Shown: positions 9,267-17,111 of the stretch, piece after piece
How the letters are laid out: each line of letters opens with the position of its first letter
Position numbering within the stretch: the stretch's first letter is position 1
DNA from: Polyangium sp. y55x31
GTDB taxonomy: Bacteria; Myxococcota_A; Polyangia; Polyangiales; Polyangiaceae
Assembly: GCF_029946505.1 (NCBI RefSeq)
Contig: NZ_JARZHG010000045.1
Location: forward strand, 25,843-89,842
Length of the DNA: 64,000 nucleotides
Reading direction: 5' to 3'
Notes under the pieces: generated by a model
The model's input: only the letters and a program-made list of their open reading frames with translations
Told to the model about the DNA's origin: nothing
Databases searched by the model: none
Program-made: the position numbers and the translations under genes

Positions 9267-9561
9267 TGGGGCTTTGCCCCAGGCCCCAGCAGGGGCTATC
9301 CGCCCCTGCACCCGGACCAGCGCAAGCGCTGGACCCGGGGTCGATGAACTGCGCGATGCGCAGTTCATCGAACGGTCAGGGCAAGACCAGCGACGACCCT
9401 GCCAGGCAAGACCGCTTCGACGGGCAACGCCGTGCCTGGTCTTGCCACCGGCCTGTGGGAAGAACTGCGCATCGCGCAGTTCTTCCCCAAATGGTCCAGC
9501 GCTTGCGCTGGTTCGGGTCGAGGGGCGAACAGCCCCCGCGGGGTCCGGGGCGGCGCCCCGG
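9267..9561. repeat. Composite modular palindromic element A
   Basis: Two four-hairpin modules face each other around an 85-bp centre. Left module: hairpin I 9267-9281 (TGGGGC/GCCCCA), II 9290-9308 (CAGGGGC/GCCCCTG), III 9317-9332 (CCAGCGC/GCGCTGG), IV 9341-9371 (14-bp arms, GAT loop). Right module, inverted: IV 9457-9487 (GGGAAGAACTGCGC arms, ATC loop), III 9496-9511, II 9522-9536, I 9545-9561 (CCGGGGC/GCCCCGG). The centre has its own inverted repeat, GGCAAGACCAG at 9380-9390 against 9436-9446, with GGCAAGACC again at 9405-9413. The right edge lies 14 nt from the stop of the MFS/spermidine-synthase gene. No protein-coding sequence is supported in 9184-9575. Confidence 0.85.
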
Positions 9562-9575
9562 CGCGGCGGCTTCCC

Positions 9576-12500
9576 TCAAAGACAGGTCAGCCACCCTCGC
9601 CATCCGACGCACGCCGCACGCCGCTCCGTCGCGCGAGACGCCTCCGCCGCGAGCGGGTGCATGAAGCGCGCATAACAATCGCGCCGCAGCCCGAGCATTC
9701 GCTCGTCCCACGGCGGATGCGGTTCGAGCACCGAGAATGCCGCCACACACGCGTTTTCCTCGGGGAGCACTTCCGCGAGATCGACGCGCACGTTCCGCCG
9801 CGTCGATTCGAGTACCAGCACCGAGAAGGGCGTATCGAGCGCGGTGAAGAGGCGCCTCGCGTCGGCGGGCGCGCTCTGGCCGAGCTCGCGCGCGAGATCG
9901 AGGGCCCGGCTCATGATCACCGTCGACGGCCAAGGGTCACGCCGGTAAGCGGTGAATGCGTTTTCGAGCAGCTTCACCGCCTCGGCGCGCCGGCCCTTCG
10001 CGTATTCGTAGCGGGCGCGGATCACGTCGGCCTCGATCGGGAAATCACGGGCGTGCCGTTCGAGCAGCGGCAGGACCGCGTCGTCGCCCTTCCACGCGAG
10101 CCCCTCGGCGACGAGCGTGGTCTCCACCGGGCCGACCGGACCTTGTTCCTGGAATCCCCATTTCGAGAGCGCGCCTTCGAGGTTGCCGGCCGCGTAATTG
10201 ACGAGCGCTTGCACCCGCACCTCGGCGTCGGGCGTGAGGTGCTCGGGCATGGCCGGGTCCGAGCCGTCGCCCGCGACCTGCGCGGCGCGGTCCTCGGCGA
10301 CACGCACGAAATCGAGCGTGCCCGATTTCAGCGTCGGGCGGTCCTCCTTGCGCTTCCGGACGGGCTCGAAGAACGTGGACACCGAGCCGAAATTGCCGAC
10401 GGCCCGCGCGAAGCCGAATTCGACGCGGTTTCTGTCGTCCGTGTTGAAGACGGCGCCGGGCACGTCGGCGAGGGCCCGCGCGAACGGAGGGCCGGCGACG
10501 TAATGCGCGAAGAGCCCCTCGATCCCCTCGGTGCGCCAGGCATTCAAGATCGCCCGACGATAAGGCTCGGCGGCGACCTTCGTCCGCAAAAGCTCCGGAT
10601 CGTGCGCGAGCGGCGCCTCGGAGGCGACGAGGACGAGATCACTCCAGCCGAGATACCACGTCTCGACGGCCGGAAAGACCGAGGCGAGGGTCGCGTAAAT
10701 CGTGCGCAGCGTATCGACGTCGATCTCGTAGATCTGCACCCATTGCAGGAAGAGCCCGCCCTCCTTCAGCCGGCCGCGCACGGCGCGGTAATACTCCTGC
10801 GTGAAGAGGCTCGCGACGCCCGCGCGATATGGGTTCGAGGGCTCGGAGAAGACGACGTCGTACTGGGCCGGCACGGTCGGGAGGATCTCGCGCGCGTCGC
10901 CGAGGAGCATACGAACCTTGGGGTTCGAAAGAACGTCCTCGTTCACCGGCGCGCAGCGGCGGCCGATTTCCAGCATGGAGGGCTCGAGCTCGGCGACGTC
11001 CACGCGCTCGATCGCGGGCACCTTGCCGAGCCATCCGGCGGAGCTGCCGGTGCCGAAGCCGATCACCATCGCGTGTTTCGGATCGGGGTGCAGCAAGGCG
11101 CCGAGCAGGCCGCCCATCACCTGCGTGGAGGCGTCGCCGCGGGCATTGCCGTCGATCTTGCCATTGACGACCATCGCGATGCCGTCGGTGCCGTCGATGG
11201 CGACGCTGCTCTCGCGCCCCTCGGCTTGCCAGAGGATCGCGCGCTTGACGTCCTCGATCCAGGAGCGCGTGAAGGCGGGTGTGTCGAGCAAGACCCGATC
11301 GACGCGGCCCGCGCCGATGGGCGTGTGCCGGAGGACGGCCGAGGGGCCCGGCGAGAGAATGGCGGCGAAGGCGAGGACGGCCGAGACCGGCGCCGCGATC
11401 ATGCGCCGCAAGGCAGGGACACGAATCGCGAAAAACGCCGCGCCCGCGGCCATGGCGAGCAGCCCGAAGACGACGGCGCGCATCGAGCCGAGGGCGCCGA
11501 GCGAGGGGACGAGGAAAAAACCGCCGGCGAGCGAGCCGACCATGGCGCCGAGGGTATTGTGCGCGCCCACGGTGCCGAGGTGCGAGCCCACGCGCGCGCG
11601 GCCCTGGCCGAGCAGCGCGACGAGCAGCGGGTATTGCACGCCGGCGACGAGAGCCGCCGGAAACGCCATGATGGCCGTCAGCGCGATCCAGCCCGGCACG
11701 TAATGAAAGAGCCCCGCGCCGGCCTCGGGCCGGACCGCGAGCGCGAGCACCGCGAGCCGGTCGCCGAGCGCGAAAGGAACGGCCACGAAGAGCGCTTCGA
11801 GCGCCGCCGTGAGCGCGAGCCCCCGCGCCGACGGGGCGCGACGGCGAAACAGGAGCGGATACAAGAGGCCCCCGAGCCCGATCCCGAGGAGCACGACGGC
11901 GAGGATGACGCCGAACGTATACACCGTGCCGCCGAGCAGCGGGCCGAGGAGGCGATACCAGACGAGCTCCAGCCAAAAGAAGAGAAACCCCGAGAGCGCG
12001 GCGAATGCGAGCACGAACCGCGGCGGCAAGTTTGCGGGCGTGGCCGCGGCGCTCTCTTTTTCGTTCGTCGTGACGGCCGGCTCCTCGGTCATGGGGGCGA
12101 GCCGTTTGTCCACGAGGAGCGCGAGGCCCGCGACGATCGCATTGAGCAGCGCGGCGACCCAGAGCGCGCCGCGCGTGCCGAGCGTCTCCAGCAGGAGCAA
12201 CGTGCAAAGCGTGGCGCCCGCGACCGCGCCGAGCGTGTTCGCCGCATAAAGCCAGCCGACGGCGCGCCTCTGTGTATCGGTCTGGCTCTCGGCCGATCGC
12301 GCGGCGGAGGGCAACGTGCCGCCCATGAGCACCGTGGGCGCGCCGATCACGAGGGCGGCGAGCGCGAGGCGCAGCGCCGTGCCGAGCGTCATTCCGAGCA
12401 AAAAGGTGCCGCCCGCGGCGCGATACACGATCCGCGCGAGGTCGATCGCGAAGGGGCTCGCGGCCGCGAGCGCCGCAATGGCGAGCTCGAGCCGCCCATA

Positions 12501-12746
12501 AAGGCGGAGCGGCCGCGGCGAGGCGTCGCTGCGCTCGCCGAAGAGCAAGCTGCCCGCGCCCGCGCCGCCGATGAAAATCGCGAGCACGGCCGCGCTCGCC
12601 GCCGTCGAGGACCCGAACACGAGGCGAAGCTCGCGTTGCCACGCGGTCTGGTACACCAGCGCCGAGAGGCCCGAGCCGAAGAGCAAGAGCGCGACCTTGA
12701 GCGGATGGGCCGAGGAGCTCGGCGTGGAGGGGCGTGGCTGGGTCAT
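9576..12746 (-). CDS. Fused MFS-like membrane / spermidine-synthase-like protein
   Basis: This 1056-residue protein has three parts. Residues 1 to about 480 hold 12 or more hydrophobic helices of the MFS-like type that is commonly fused to spermidine synthase in bacteria (GSGLSALVYQTAWQRELRLV, GAPTVLMGGTLPSAAR). Residues of about 500-760 are a SpeE/methyltransferase-type Rossmann domain (AMVIGFGTGSSAGWL, RVDVAELEPSMLEIGRR, YDVVFSEPSNPYRAGVASLF, QWVQIYEID). Residues of about 790-1056 are helical and resemble TPR-like repeats. Aminopropyl transfer is not assured: many such fusions have no proven polyamine activity. It starts at ATG 12746. The 3' end is 14 nt from composite element A. Confidence 0.87.
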   Translation of the reverse strand: MTQPRPSTPSSSAHPLKVALLLFGSGLSALVYQTAWQRELRLVFGSSTAASAAVLAIFIGGAGAGSLLFGERSDASPRPLRLYGRLELAIAALAAASPFAIDLARIVYRAAGGTFLLGMTLGTALRLALAALVIGAPTVLMGGTLPSAARSAESQTDTQRRAVGWLYAANTLGAVAGATLCTLLLLETLGTRGALWVAALLNAIVAGLALLVDKRLAPMTEEPAVTTNEKESAAATPANLPPRFVLAFAALSGFLFFWLELVWYRLLGPLLGGTVYTFGVILAVVLLGIGLGGLLYPLLFRRRAPSARGLALTAALEALFVAVPFALGDRLAVLALAVRPEAGAGLFHYVPGWIALTAIMAFPAALVAGVQYPLLVALLGQGRARVGSHLGTVGAHNTLGAMVGSLAGGFFLVPSLGALGSMRAVVFGLLAMAAGAAFFAIRVPALRRMIAAPVSAVLAFAAILSPGPSAVLRHTPIGAGRVDRVLLDTPAFTRSWIEDVKRAILWQAEGRESSVAIDGTDGIAMVVNGKIDGNARGDASTQVMGGLLGALLHPDPKHAMVIGFGTGSSAGWLGKVPAIERVDVAELEPSMLEIGRRCAPVNEDVLSNPKVRMLLGDAREILPTVPAQYDVVFSEPSNPYRAGVASLFTQEYYRAVRGRLKEGGLFLQWVQIYEIDVDTLRTIYATLASVFPAVETWYLGWSDLVLVASEAPLAHDPELLRTKVAAEPYRRAILNAWRTEGIEGLFAHYVAGPPFARALADVPGAVFNTDDRNRVEFGFARAVGNFGSVSTFFEPVRKRKEDRPTLKSGTLDFVRVAEDRAAQVAGDGSDPAMPEHLTPDAEVRVQALVNYAAGNLEGALSKWGFQEQGPVGPVETTLVAEGLAWKGDDAVLPLLERHARDFPIEADVIRARYEYAKGRRAEAVKLLENAFTAYRRDPWPSTVIMSRALDLARELGQSAPADARRLFTALDTPFSVLVLESTRRNVRVDLAEVLPEENACVAAFSVLEPHPPWDERMLGLRRDCYARFMHPLAAEASRATERRAACVGWRGWLTCL

Positions 12747-12815
12747 CGGGGGGCGCGCATCCTAGATCGGGATCACGAGGGGGTGGAAGCGGACCGGCGG
12801 CGCCAAACGCCATTT

Positions 12816-13190
12816 CTATTGCCAGGGCGGGAACGTCAGCTCCCAGAGGCGCCGGATTTTCCCGCCGGAGATCTGCGCGATCAGCATCACCTGGACCGTG
12901 GTCTCGGTGTCGTCGAGGTCGACGAGCGTGATGTCGACACGCGCGGCGACGCGATCGCCCTGGCCGAAGATGTCGTGGTAGCGGACCCGCAGCGCCTTGC
13001 GCTCCCGGAAGGCCTTTTGGTGGAACTCGTCGTAGGTCCGACGATCCCAGTGCACGTCGTTGCTGAACATCTCGAAGTCGGGCGTGTGGTAGACGTCGAG
13101 CTTCGAGGCGTCGAGCTTCGAGGCGAACTCGGAGAACATCTCGCGCACCAGGGCTACATTGCGCTCTTCGGGGGAGGCGTCGCGGGGCAT
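12816..13190 (-). CDS. SnoaL-like NTF2-fold protein
   Basis: This 124-residue protein starts at ATG 13190. The pattern ERNVALVREMFSEFASKLD, then HWDRRTYDEFHQKAF, VAARVDITLVDLDDT and GGKIRRLWELTFPPW fits the SnoaL/NTF2-like cone fold, which serves as isomerase, hydrolase or small-ligand binder. No substrate can be named. The duplicated short segment LDASKLD/FASKLD near residue 28 is a small oddity. The frame remains open upstream (towards 13223), so an earlier start is possible. It precedes the MFS/spermidine-synthase fusion on the same strand by 69 bp. Confidence 0.75.
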   Translation of the reverse strand: MPRDASPEERNVALVREMFSEFASKLDASKLDVYHTPDFEMFSNDVHWDRRTYDEFHQKAFRERKALRVRYHDIFGQGDRVAARVDITLVDLDDTETTVQVMLIAQISGGKIRRLWELTFPPWQ

Positions 13191-13394
13191 TGTCCCCTTC
13201 GGGTACCACCGAGAGATCTGCACGTCGAAGCCCCTCCTTTCACCAGGTCGTCCGTCGTCCGGGTGGCTCGGATCGGTCGGCGCTGCGTCGGGGGCGCCGC
13301 GCGAGGATTTTTGCCTTGACAACGCCGCCGACCGTCCCCGAACCCTCCCGCCCCTCCATATTCCTCCTTCCTTCCATACATTTACACCACACCC

Positions 13395-14147
13395 TTGCCC
13401 GTCGAGCCCATCCCGCCCGATGCTCCCTGCGTGGCAGATTCCTATATCGATCAATATGAAACCCTCGCCTACGGCCGATTTGCCGTGGTGCAGATCCTCG
13501 CGCTCGTCGTCGGCCTCGACGTCGAGGCGGACGGCTTCGTCAAGCTCACCGCGGACCGGCTCGCGGCGGAAACGGACGCAATGGAGGTCGCGCTGAAGAA
13601 GGCCGGCGCGCTCGATGTGGTGACGTACAAGCCGGCCGAGGGGAAGCCGGACGTGGTGGGAAACGCCAAGAGCGTGCTGCGACGGCTCGTGGCATATGCC
13701 GAGTCGAGAGAGAATGGCGAGGCCATTGTGGCGGACATCCTCCGGCACGAGAACATGAGCACCGTGCTCCGGCGCAGGCCCGTCAAGCTCGCCGCGGCGC
13801 TCGATCAGGCGTTCAAGGCGATCGAGAAACACGAGGCGAGCCTGCCGGAATTCGCGAAATGGGCGCACGCCGTCGCGGCCGCGAGGGACGCGCTCGGCGC
13901 GCTCAATGAAGGCGTGCGCAAGGCGCGTGTGGATCGCAGGGAGGCGACGCCGGAGACCGAGGCGGCCCGCGTCAAATGGCTGCGGCGTTATGCGGCGACG
14001 AAATCGATCGTCGAGGGCATCCTGAAGCCGCTCGGAAAGGTCGCGATGATGCCTCAGATCTTCGACGATCTCGCGGAAGTGCATCGCGCCGAGGGCGTAT
14101 CGGACGAGCCCGCGAAGGCCGACGCTCCGCCCGGCTCGCCGGGATAG
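13395..14147 (+). CDS. Unknown helical protein
   Basis: A frame of 250 codons is open from TTG 13395; GTG 13429 is not in this frame, so the start is uncertain. The reliable part begins near DSYIDQYETLAYGRFAVVQI. The protein is mainly helical, rich in Ala, Lys, Glu and Arg, and lacks a signal peptide or clear membrane segment. It ends in a Pro/Ala-rich tail (EPAKADAPPGSPG). I recognise no family. The upstream region shared with the SnoaL-like gene contains TTGACA at 13316-13321 but no -10 at a proper distance. Confidence 0.6.
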   Translation: MPVEPIPPDAPCVADSYIDQYETLAYGRFAVVQILALVVGLDVEADGFVKLTADRLAAETDAMEVALKKAGALDVVTYKPAEGKPDVVGNAKSVLRRLVAYAESRENGEAIVADILRHENMSTVLRRRPVKLAAALDQAFKAIEKHEASLPEFAKWAHAVAAARDALGALNEGVRKARVDRREATPETEAARVKWLRRYAATKSIVEGILKPLGKVAMMPQIFDDLAEVHRAEGVSDEPAKADAPPGSPG

Positions 14148-14205
14148 CGGCCGTTCCGTGGCCATCCCGAGCCTCGGGGGCCGCGTCCGGGCCCGCAGAA
14201 GCGAG

Positions 14206-14234
14206 GGCGCTCCCCTCGGCGCCGAGGGAGCGCC
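14206..14234 (+). terminator. GC-rich hairpin, possible terminator
   Basis: A near-perfect palindrome, GGCGCTCCC...GGGAGCGCC, with only one extra C in the left arm, lies 59 bp past the stop at 14147. No T-run follows, so it would be a weak intrinsic terminator or another structure. The remainder of 14148-14518 (371 bp) holds no supported gene: its open frames are Arg/Gly-rich and show no start context. Confidence 0.35.
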
Positions 14235-14518
14235 GTGCAACTTGGATCAGCGGCGCCACGGCCGGCGAGGGCGACCTCGGCAACCATGAACATGTGAGCT
14301 CGCCCCCGGAGGAAGGAACGGGCGCCGCGGCGAGGCCGCGCTCGACGGGTGCGGGGAGCGCGCGCGGGAGAGCGGGGCGCGCCTCGCGGGCGAGGCGGCG
14401 TCGGGCAGGTCGGAGGACGGTGCCTGGTGGATCGAGGGGGCCGGAGGCGGGGTGCAGCGTCCTGCTTGCCTGATCCGCGAAGGCCGTCCACCTTCGTCTC
14501 CGCAGGAGAGACGCCTCC

Positions 14519-15346
14519 ATGAACCGTGAAGACTCGCCCTTCGATCTCGTTCGTTACCCCCTGAAGGTTCGCCGTTTGGTCGTCGCCGGCGTCCGCGATC
14601 TCTCGCCGCGTATGCGTCGGATCACGCTCGGCGGCCCCGAGCTCGAGGGCTTCGTATCCCTGGCACCCGAGGACCACGTGAAGCTCTTGTTTCCCGCCGA
14701 GGGGGAGGCCGAGCCTGCGCTGCCCGTCGTCGACGAGCGCGGCGAAATTCGGCCGCCGCCGGGCGCGCGTCCCATCGCGCGCGATTACACCATCCGGGCG
14801 CGGCACGCGGATACCATCGACATCGACTTCTTGTTGCACGGGCATGGCGTCGCCTCCTCCTGGGCGGCGCGCGCGGCGCCGGGCCACGTGCTGGGCCTCG
14901 CCGGGCCGCGCGGCTCGCGCCTGCTCCGGATGCTCCCGACGTGGCAGCTCTTCGTCGGCGACGAGACGGCGCTGCCGGAGATGACACGTCGTATCGAGGA
15001 GACGCCGTCGGCCGTGCGCAATTTCGTGGTGGCGCTGGTGGAGGACGCGAAAGACCAGGTCGCGTGGCCCGAGCTCGCCCCGCCCCGCGTGGAGATCCGC
15101 TGGGTGCACCGTGCGGATGCAAGCGGAGCGGGAGACGTGGCAAAGCGGCTCGTGGACCTCGTGCGCGCGGCCAAGCTTCCCGATCCGCGTGATGGATTCG
15201 CCTGGCTCGCCGGGGAGGCCTCCGAGACCGCCGCGGTGATGCGCCTGCTCGTGCGCGAGCAAGGCTGGGAGCGCATACGCGTGCACGCCTCGGGGCACTG
15301 GAAGCGCGGCGTGGTCGCGCACGATCACCACGAGCCGCTGAGCTGA
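14519..15346 (+). CDS. Siderophore-interacting FAD-binding protein
   Basis: This 275-residue protein belongs to the SIP/ViuB/YqjH family, flavoproteins that reduce ferric siderophores in the cytoplasm. The N-terminal FAD-binding part (about 15-135) has LSPRMRRITLGGPELEGF and the flavin motif RDYTIR near residue 90. The C-terminal NAD(P)H-binding part (about 140-275) has LFVGDETALPEMTRRIEETP and FAWLAGEASETAAVMRLL, and ends with GHWKRGV, equivalent to the usual GYWRxG. Length is normal for the family. No TonB receptor or siderophore synthesis genes lie nearby, so it is an orphan here. Confidence 0.9.
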   Translation: MNREDSPFDLVRYPLKVRRLVVAGVRDLSPRMRRITLGGPELEGFVSLAPEDHVKLLFPAEGEAEPALPVVDERGEIRPPPGARPIARDYTIRARHADTIDIDFLLHGHGVASSWAARAAPGHVLGLAGPRGSRLLRMLPTWQLFVGDETALPEMTRRIEETPSAVRNFVVALVEDAKDQVAWPELAPPRVEIRWVHRADASGAGDVAKRLVDLVRAAKLPDPRDGFAWLAGEASETAAVMRLLVREQGWERIRVHASGHWKRGVVAHDHHEPLS

Positions 15347-15389
15347 CGCCCGTCCCGAGAGGAGGCGACGGGGCGAGCGGAGGCGGCGT

Positions 15390-15812
15390 TCAGGACTTCT
15401 TCTTCACGACACAGCTATAAAGCGTCACGAAGCCGGCCCCGTCCACCTTGCCCTCGATATCCGCGAGGTCGCCGATCTCCATCCCCTCGGGCTTGGGGAT
15501 GTTCACGCATTGCAGCTTCATCTTCCCGTTGCCCGAGAAGGAGGCCGTCTTGCTGCTCGGGCTGTAGGACTCGAGCTTGCAACCGGTGAACTTCTTCGGG
15601 GTGTGGGTCAGGCGGCCCTGCTCGTCCTGCTCCTTCTCGAAGGCAGCGATGTCGCAGACGCTGCCCGAAGGGGCCGAAGCCGACGCGCCGGTCGCGGAGC
15701 CCGCGGGCGCAGCCGAATCCGACGACGATTTGCTACAGCCACCCAGGAAACCAGTCAATGCGAGCGCCAGGGCTGCGGGGAAAAAAGCCATCATCCGGCG
15801 GTTCGATTTCAT
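15390..15812 (-). CDS. Small lipoprotein, unknown function
   Basis: This 140-residue protein has a lipoprotein signal (MKSNRRMMAFFPAALALALT) ending in GGC (Cys near 26), then a Ser/Ala-rich linker of about 25 residues. The mature domain has four Cys residues (VCDIAAF, TGCKLESY, LQCVNIP, LYSCVV) that could form two disulfides, and a beta-rich pattern (KTASFSGNGKMKLQCV, IEGKVDGAGFVTLYSCVV) that might be a small OB-like or barrel fold. No family is recognised. It converges on the siderophore-interacting gene with 43 bp between stops. Confidence 0.75.
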   Translation of the reverse strand: MKSNRRMMAFFPAALALALTGFLGGCSKSSSDSAAPAGSATGASASAPSGSVCDIAAFEKEQDEQGRLTHTPKKFTGCKLESYSPSSKTASFSGNGKMKLQCVNIPKPEGMEIGDLADIEGKVDGAGFVTLYSCVVKKKS

Positions 15813-16023
15813 GCTCGTCCCATCTCCTTACGGTTTGGCGCGCAAAGGATGAGCGGAACCCCTTCGGTCGGTCAACCGAGACGTCAGAATGCGAACAGGG
15901 GCCCCCAGCGCCGCCGCGAGGAGGCCGTCTTCGGCCCGTCGAAACCGAGAGAGCAGAACGCGAACAGGCGCGCCATCGAAGCAGGCAGGATCGGCCCGGG
16001 CGAGTGTGCTCGGCGAAACGCCG

Positions 16024-16623
16024 TCACTCCACTGTGGCCGGCGCCTCGCACGCTCGCAGGACGCGCCGCGACCTTTCCGTCTTTTCACGGGCCGCCGGGC
16101 GGCTGCGCTCTTGCCAGATCGACGCCGCCACGAGCACCGCAATCGACGACCACGCGAGGACCTGAATCTCGCCGAGGGCGTGGCTCGCGACGAGCCCGAC
16201 GCAGCCGACGAGCGAGAGCAAGAGCGGGCCCAGGCGGCGTGAGCGGGCATAACGACGGCCGCTCACGACCAGCGTGATCACGACCGCGGCGACGAGCAAA
16301 AGGAGGTGCTGCGTCTCGGTGACCACGAATCCGACGCCGACCGCCGAGAGCGCCTGCGCCCACGCGCCGAGGCAGGTCGGGCACACGGCGCAGGCGAGCA
16401 CCGGGAGCACCGCGCCGAAGAGCGACGAGCGGCCAGGCTTTTTCCCCCGCGGTTTTCGGCGGTGGCCTCCGCAGCAACCCTCGTGATGTTCCTCGGCGTG
16501 CCCGGAGAGGCTCGTTCGTGCGTCCACGATCCAAACATGACCGCGGGACCTCTCGGCGCAATGGCGCCCGTCACCCGAGATCAAACACGGGAGACGGAAA
16601 ATCGAGGGGAAAGCGGAGCTCAC
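16024..16623 (-). CDS. MerC-like small membrane protein
   Basis: The frame gives up to 199 residues from GTG 16623; an internal GTG at 16527 would give 167 residues and removes a poorly protein-like N-terminus. A His/Cys-rich cytoplasmic segment (HAEEHHEGCCGGHRRK) precedes four hydrophobic helices. Helix 1 carries CAVCPTC, the paired-Cys signature of MerC-type mercury/metal transport proteins. No merR, merA or merP is adjacent, so a role in mercury resistance is not established; a general thiol-metal role is possible. It is divergent from the thioesterase gene at 16674. Confidence 0.7.
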   Translation of the reverse strand: MSSAFPSIFRLPCLISGDGRHCAERSRGHVWIVDARTSLSGHAEEHHEGCCGGHRRKPRGKKPGRSSLFGAVLPVLACAVCPTCLGAWAQALSAVGVGFVVTETQHLLLLVAAVVITLVVSGRRYARSRRLGPLLLSLVGCVGLVASHALGEIQVLAWSSIAVLVAASIWQERSRPAAREKTERSRRVLRACEAPATVE

Positions 16624-16673
16624 GACGATTGCGGTTGCTTTTCCGTCGCCGCCGCGGAACGTTCGGTCCTGCC

Positions 16674-17111
16674 ATGACCGCCGCCTCCTCCGAAGAATAC
16701 GTGTTCCCCGTCGTCGCCTCGCCGGGCGACATCGACGAGCTCGGGCACGTCTCCAACGTGGTCTACGTGCGCTGGGTGCAGGACGCGGCGAAGGCTCACT
16801 CCGAGGCCGTCGGCTGGGACAGGGCGGCGTACCAGCGCGCCGGCGCGGTCTTCGTCGTCCGGCGTCACGAGATCGATTACCTCGCGCCCGTGTTCCTGGA
16901 CGATCGAATCGAGGTCCGGACGCACGTCGCGAAATTCGGCGCCGCCACCTGCGAGCGCAAGACGCGCCTCGTGCGTGTATCCGACGGCGTCGAGGTCGCC
17001 CGCGCCGTCACCTCATGGGCGTTCGTCGCGATCACCACCCAGAGGCCCACCCGGATTCCCCAGGAGATCCGCGACGCCTTCCCCGCCGCCGTCGTGCGCG
17101 CCGGCGTCTGA
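16674..17111 (+). CDS. Hotdog-fold acyl-CoA thioesterase
   Basis: This 145-residue protein starts at ATG 16674. It belongs to the 4-hydroxybenzoyl-CoA thioesterase/YbgC group. The catalytic segment DIDELGHVSNVVYVRWVQDA (about 19-38) has the family Asp and the helix-start His/Asn positions. RRHEIDYLAPVFLDDRIEV and GVEVARAVTSWAFV complete the hotdog core. It hydrolyses acyl-CoA esters of unknown chain. Its last 99 bp overlap the end of the convergent symporter gene. Confidence 0.88.
   Translation: MTAASSEEYVFPVVASPGDIDELGHVSNVVYVRWVQDAAKAHSEAVGWDRAAYQRAGAVFVVRRHEIDYLAPVFLDDRIEVRTHVAKFGAATCERKTRLVRVSDGVEVARAVTSWAFVAITTQRPTRIPQEIRDAFPAAVVRAGV

Noticed and set aside
9184..9575. CRISPR-like array
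   Set aside because: The repeats are palindromic modules in inverted order without uniform spacers, and no cas genes are present.
9432..13319. Very long plus-strand open frame (about 1295 codons)
   Set aside because: It is antisense to the MFS/spermidine-synthase fusion; its translation is Arg/Glu/His-rich with no domain pattern, as expected in high-GC DNA.
13316..13360. TTGACA as promoter for the 13395 gene
   Set aside because: No -10 element at 16-18 bp; the nearest AT-rich stretch is too far.
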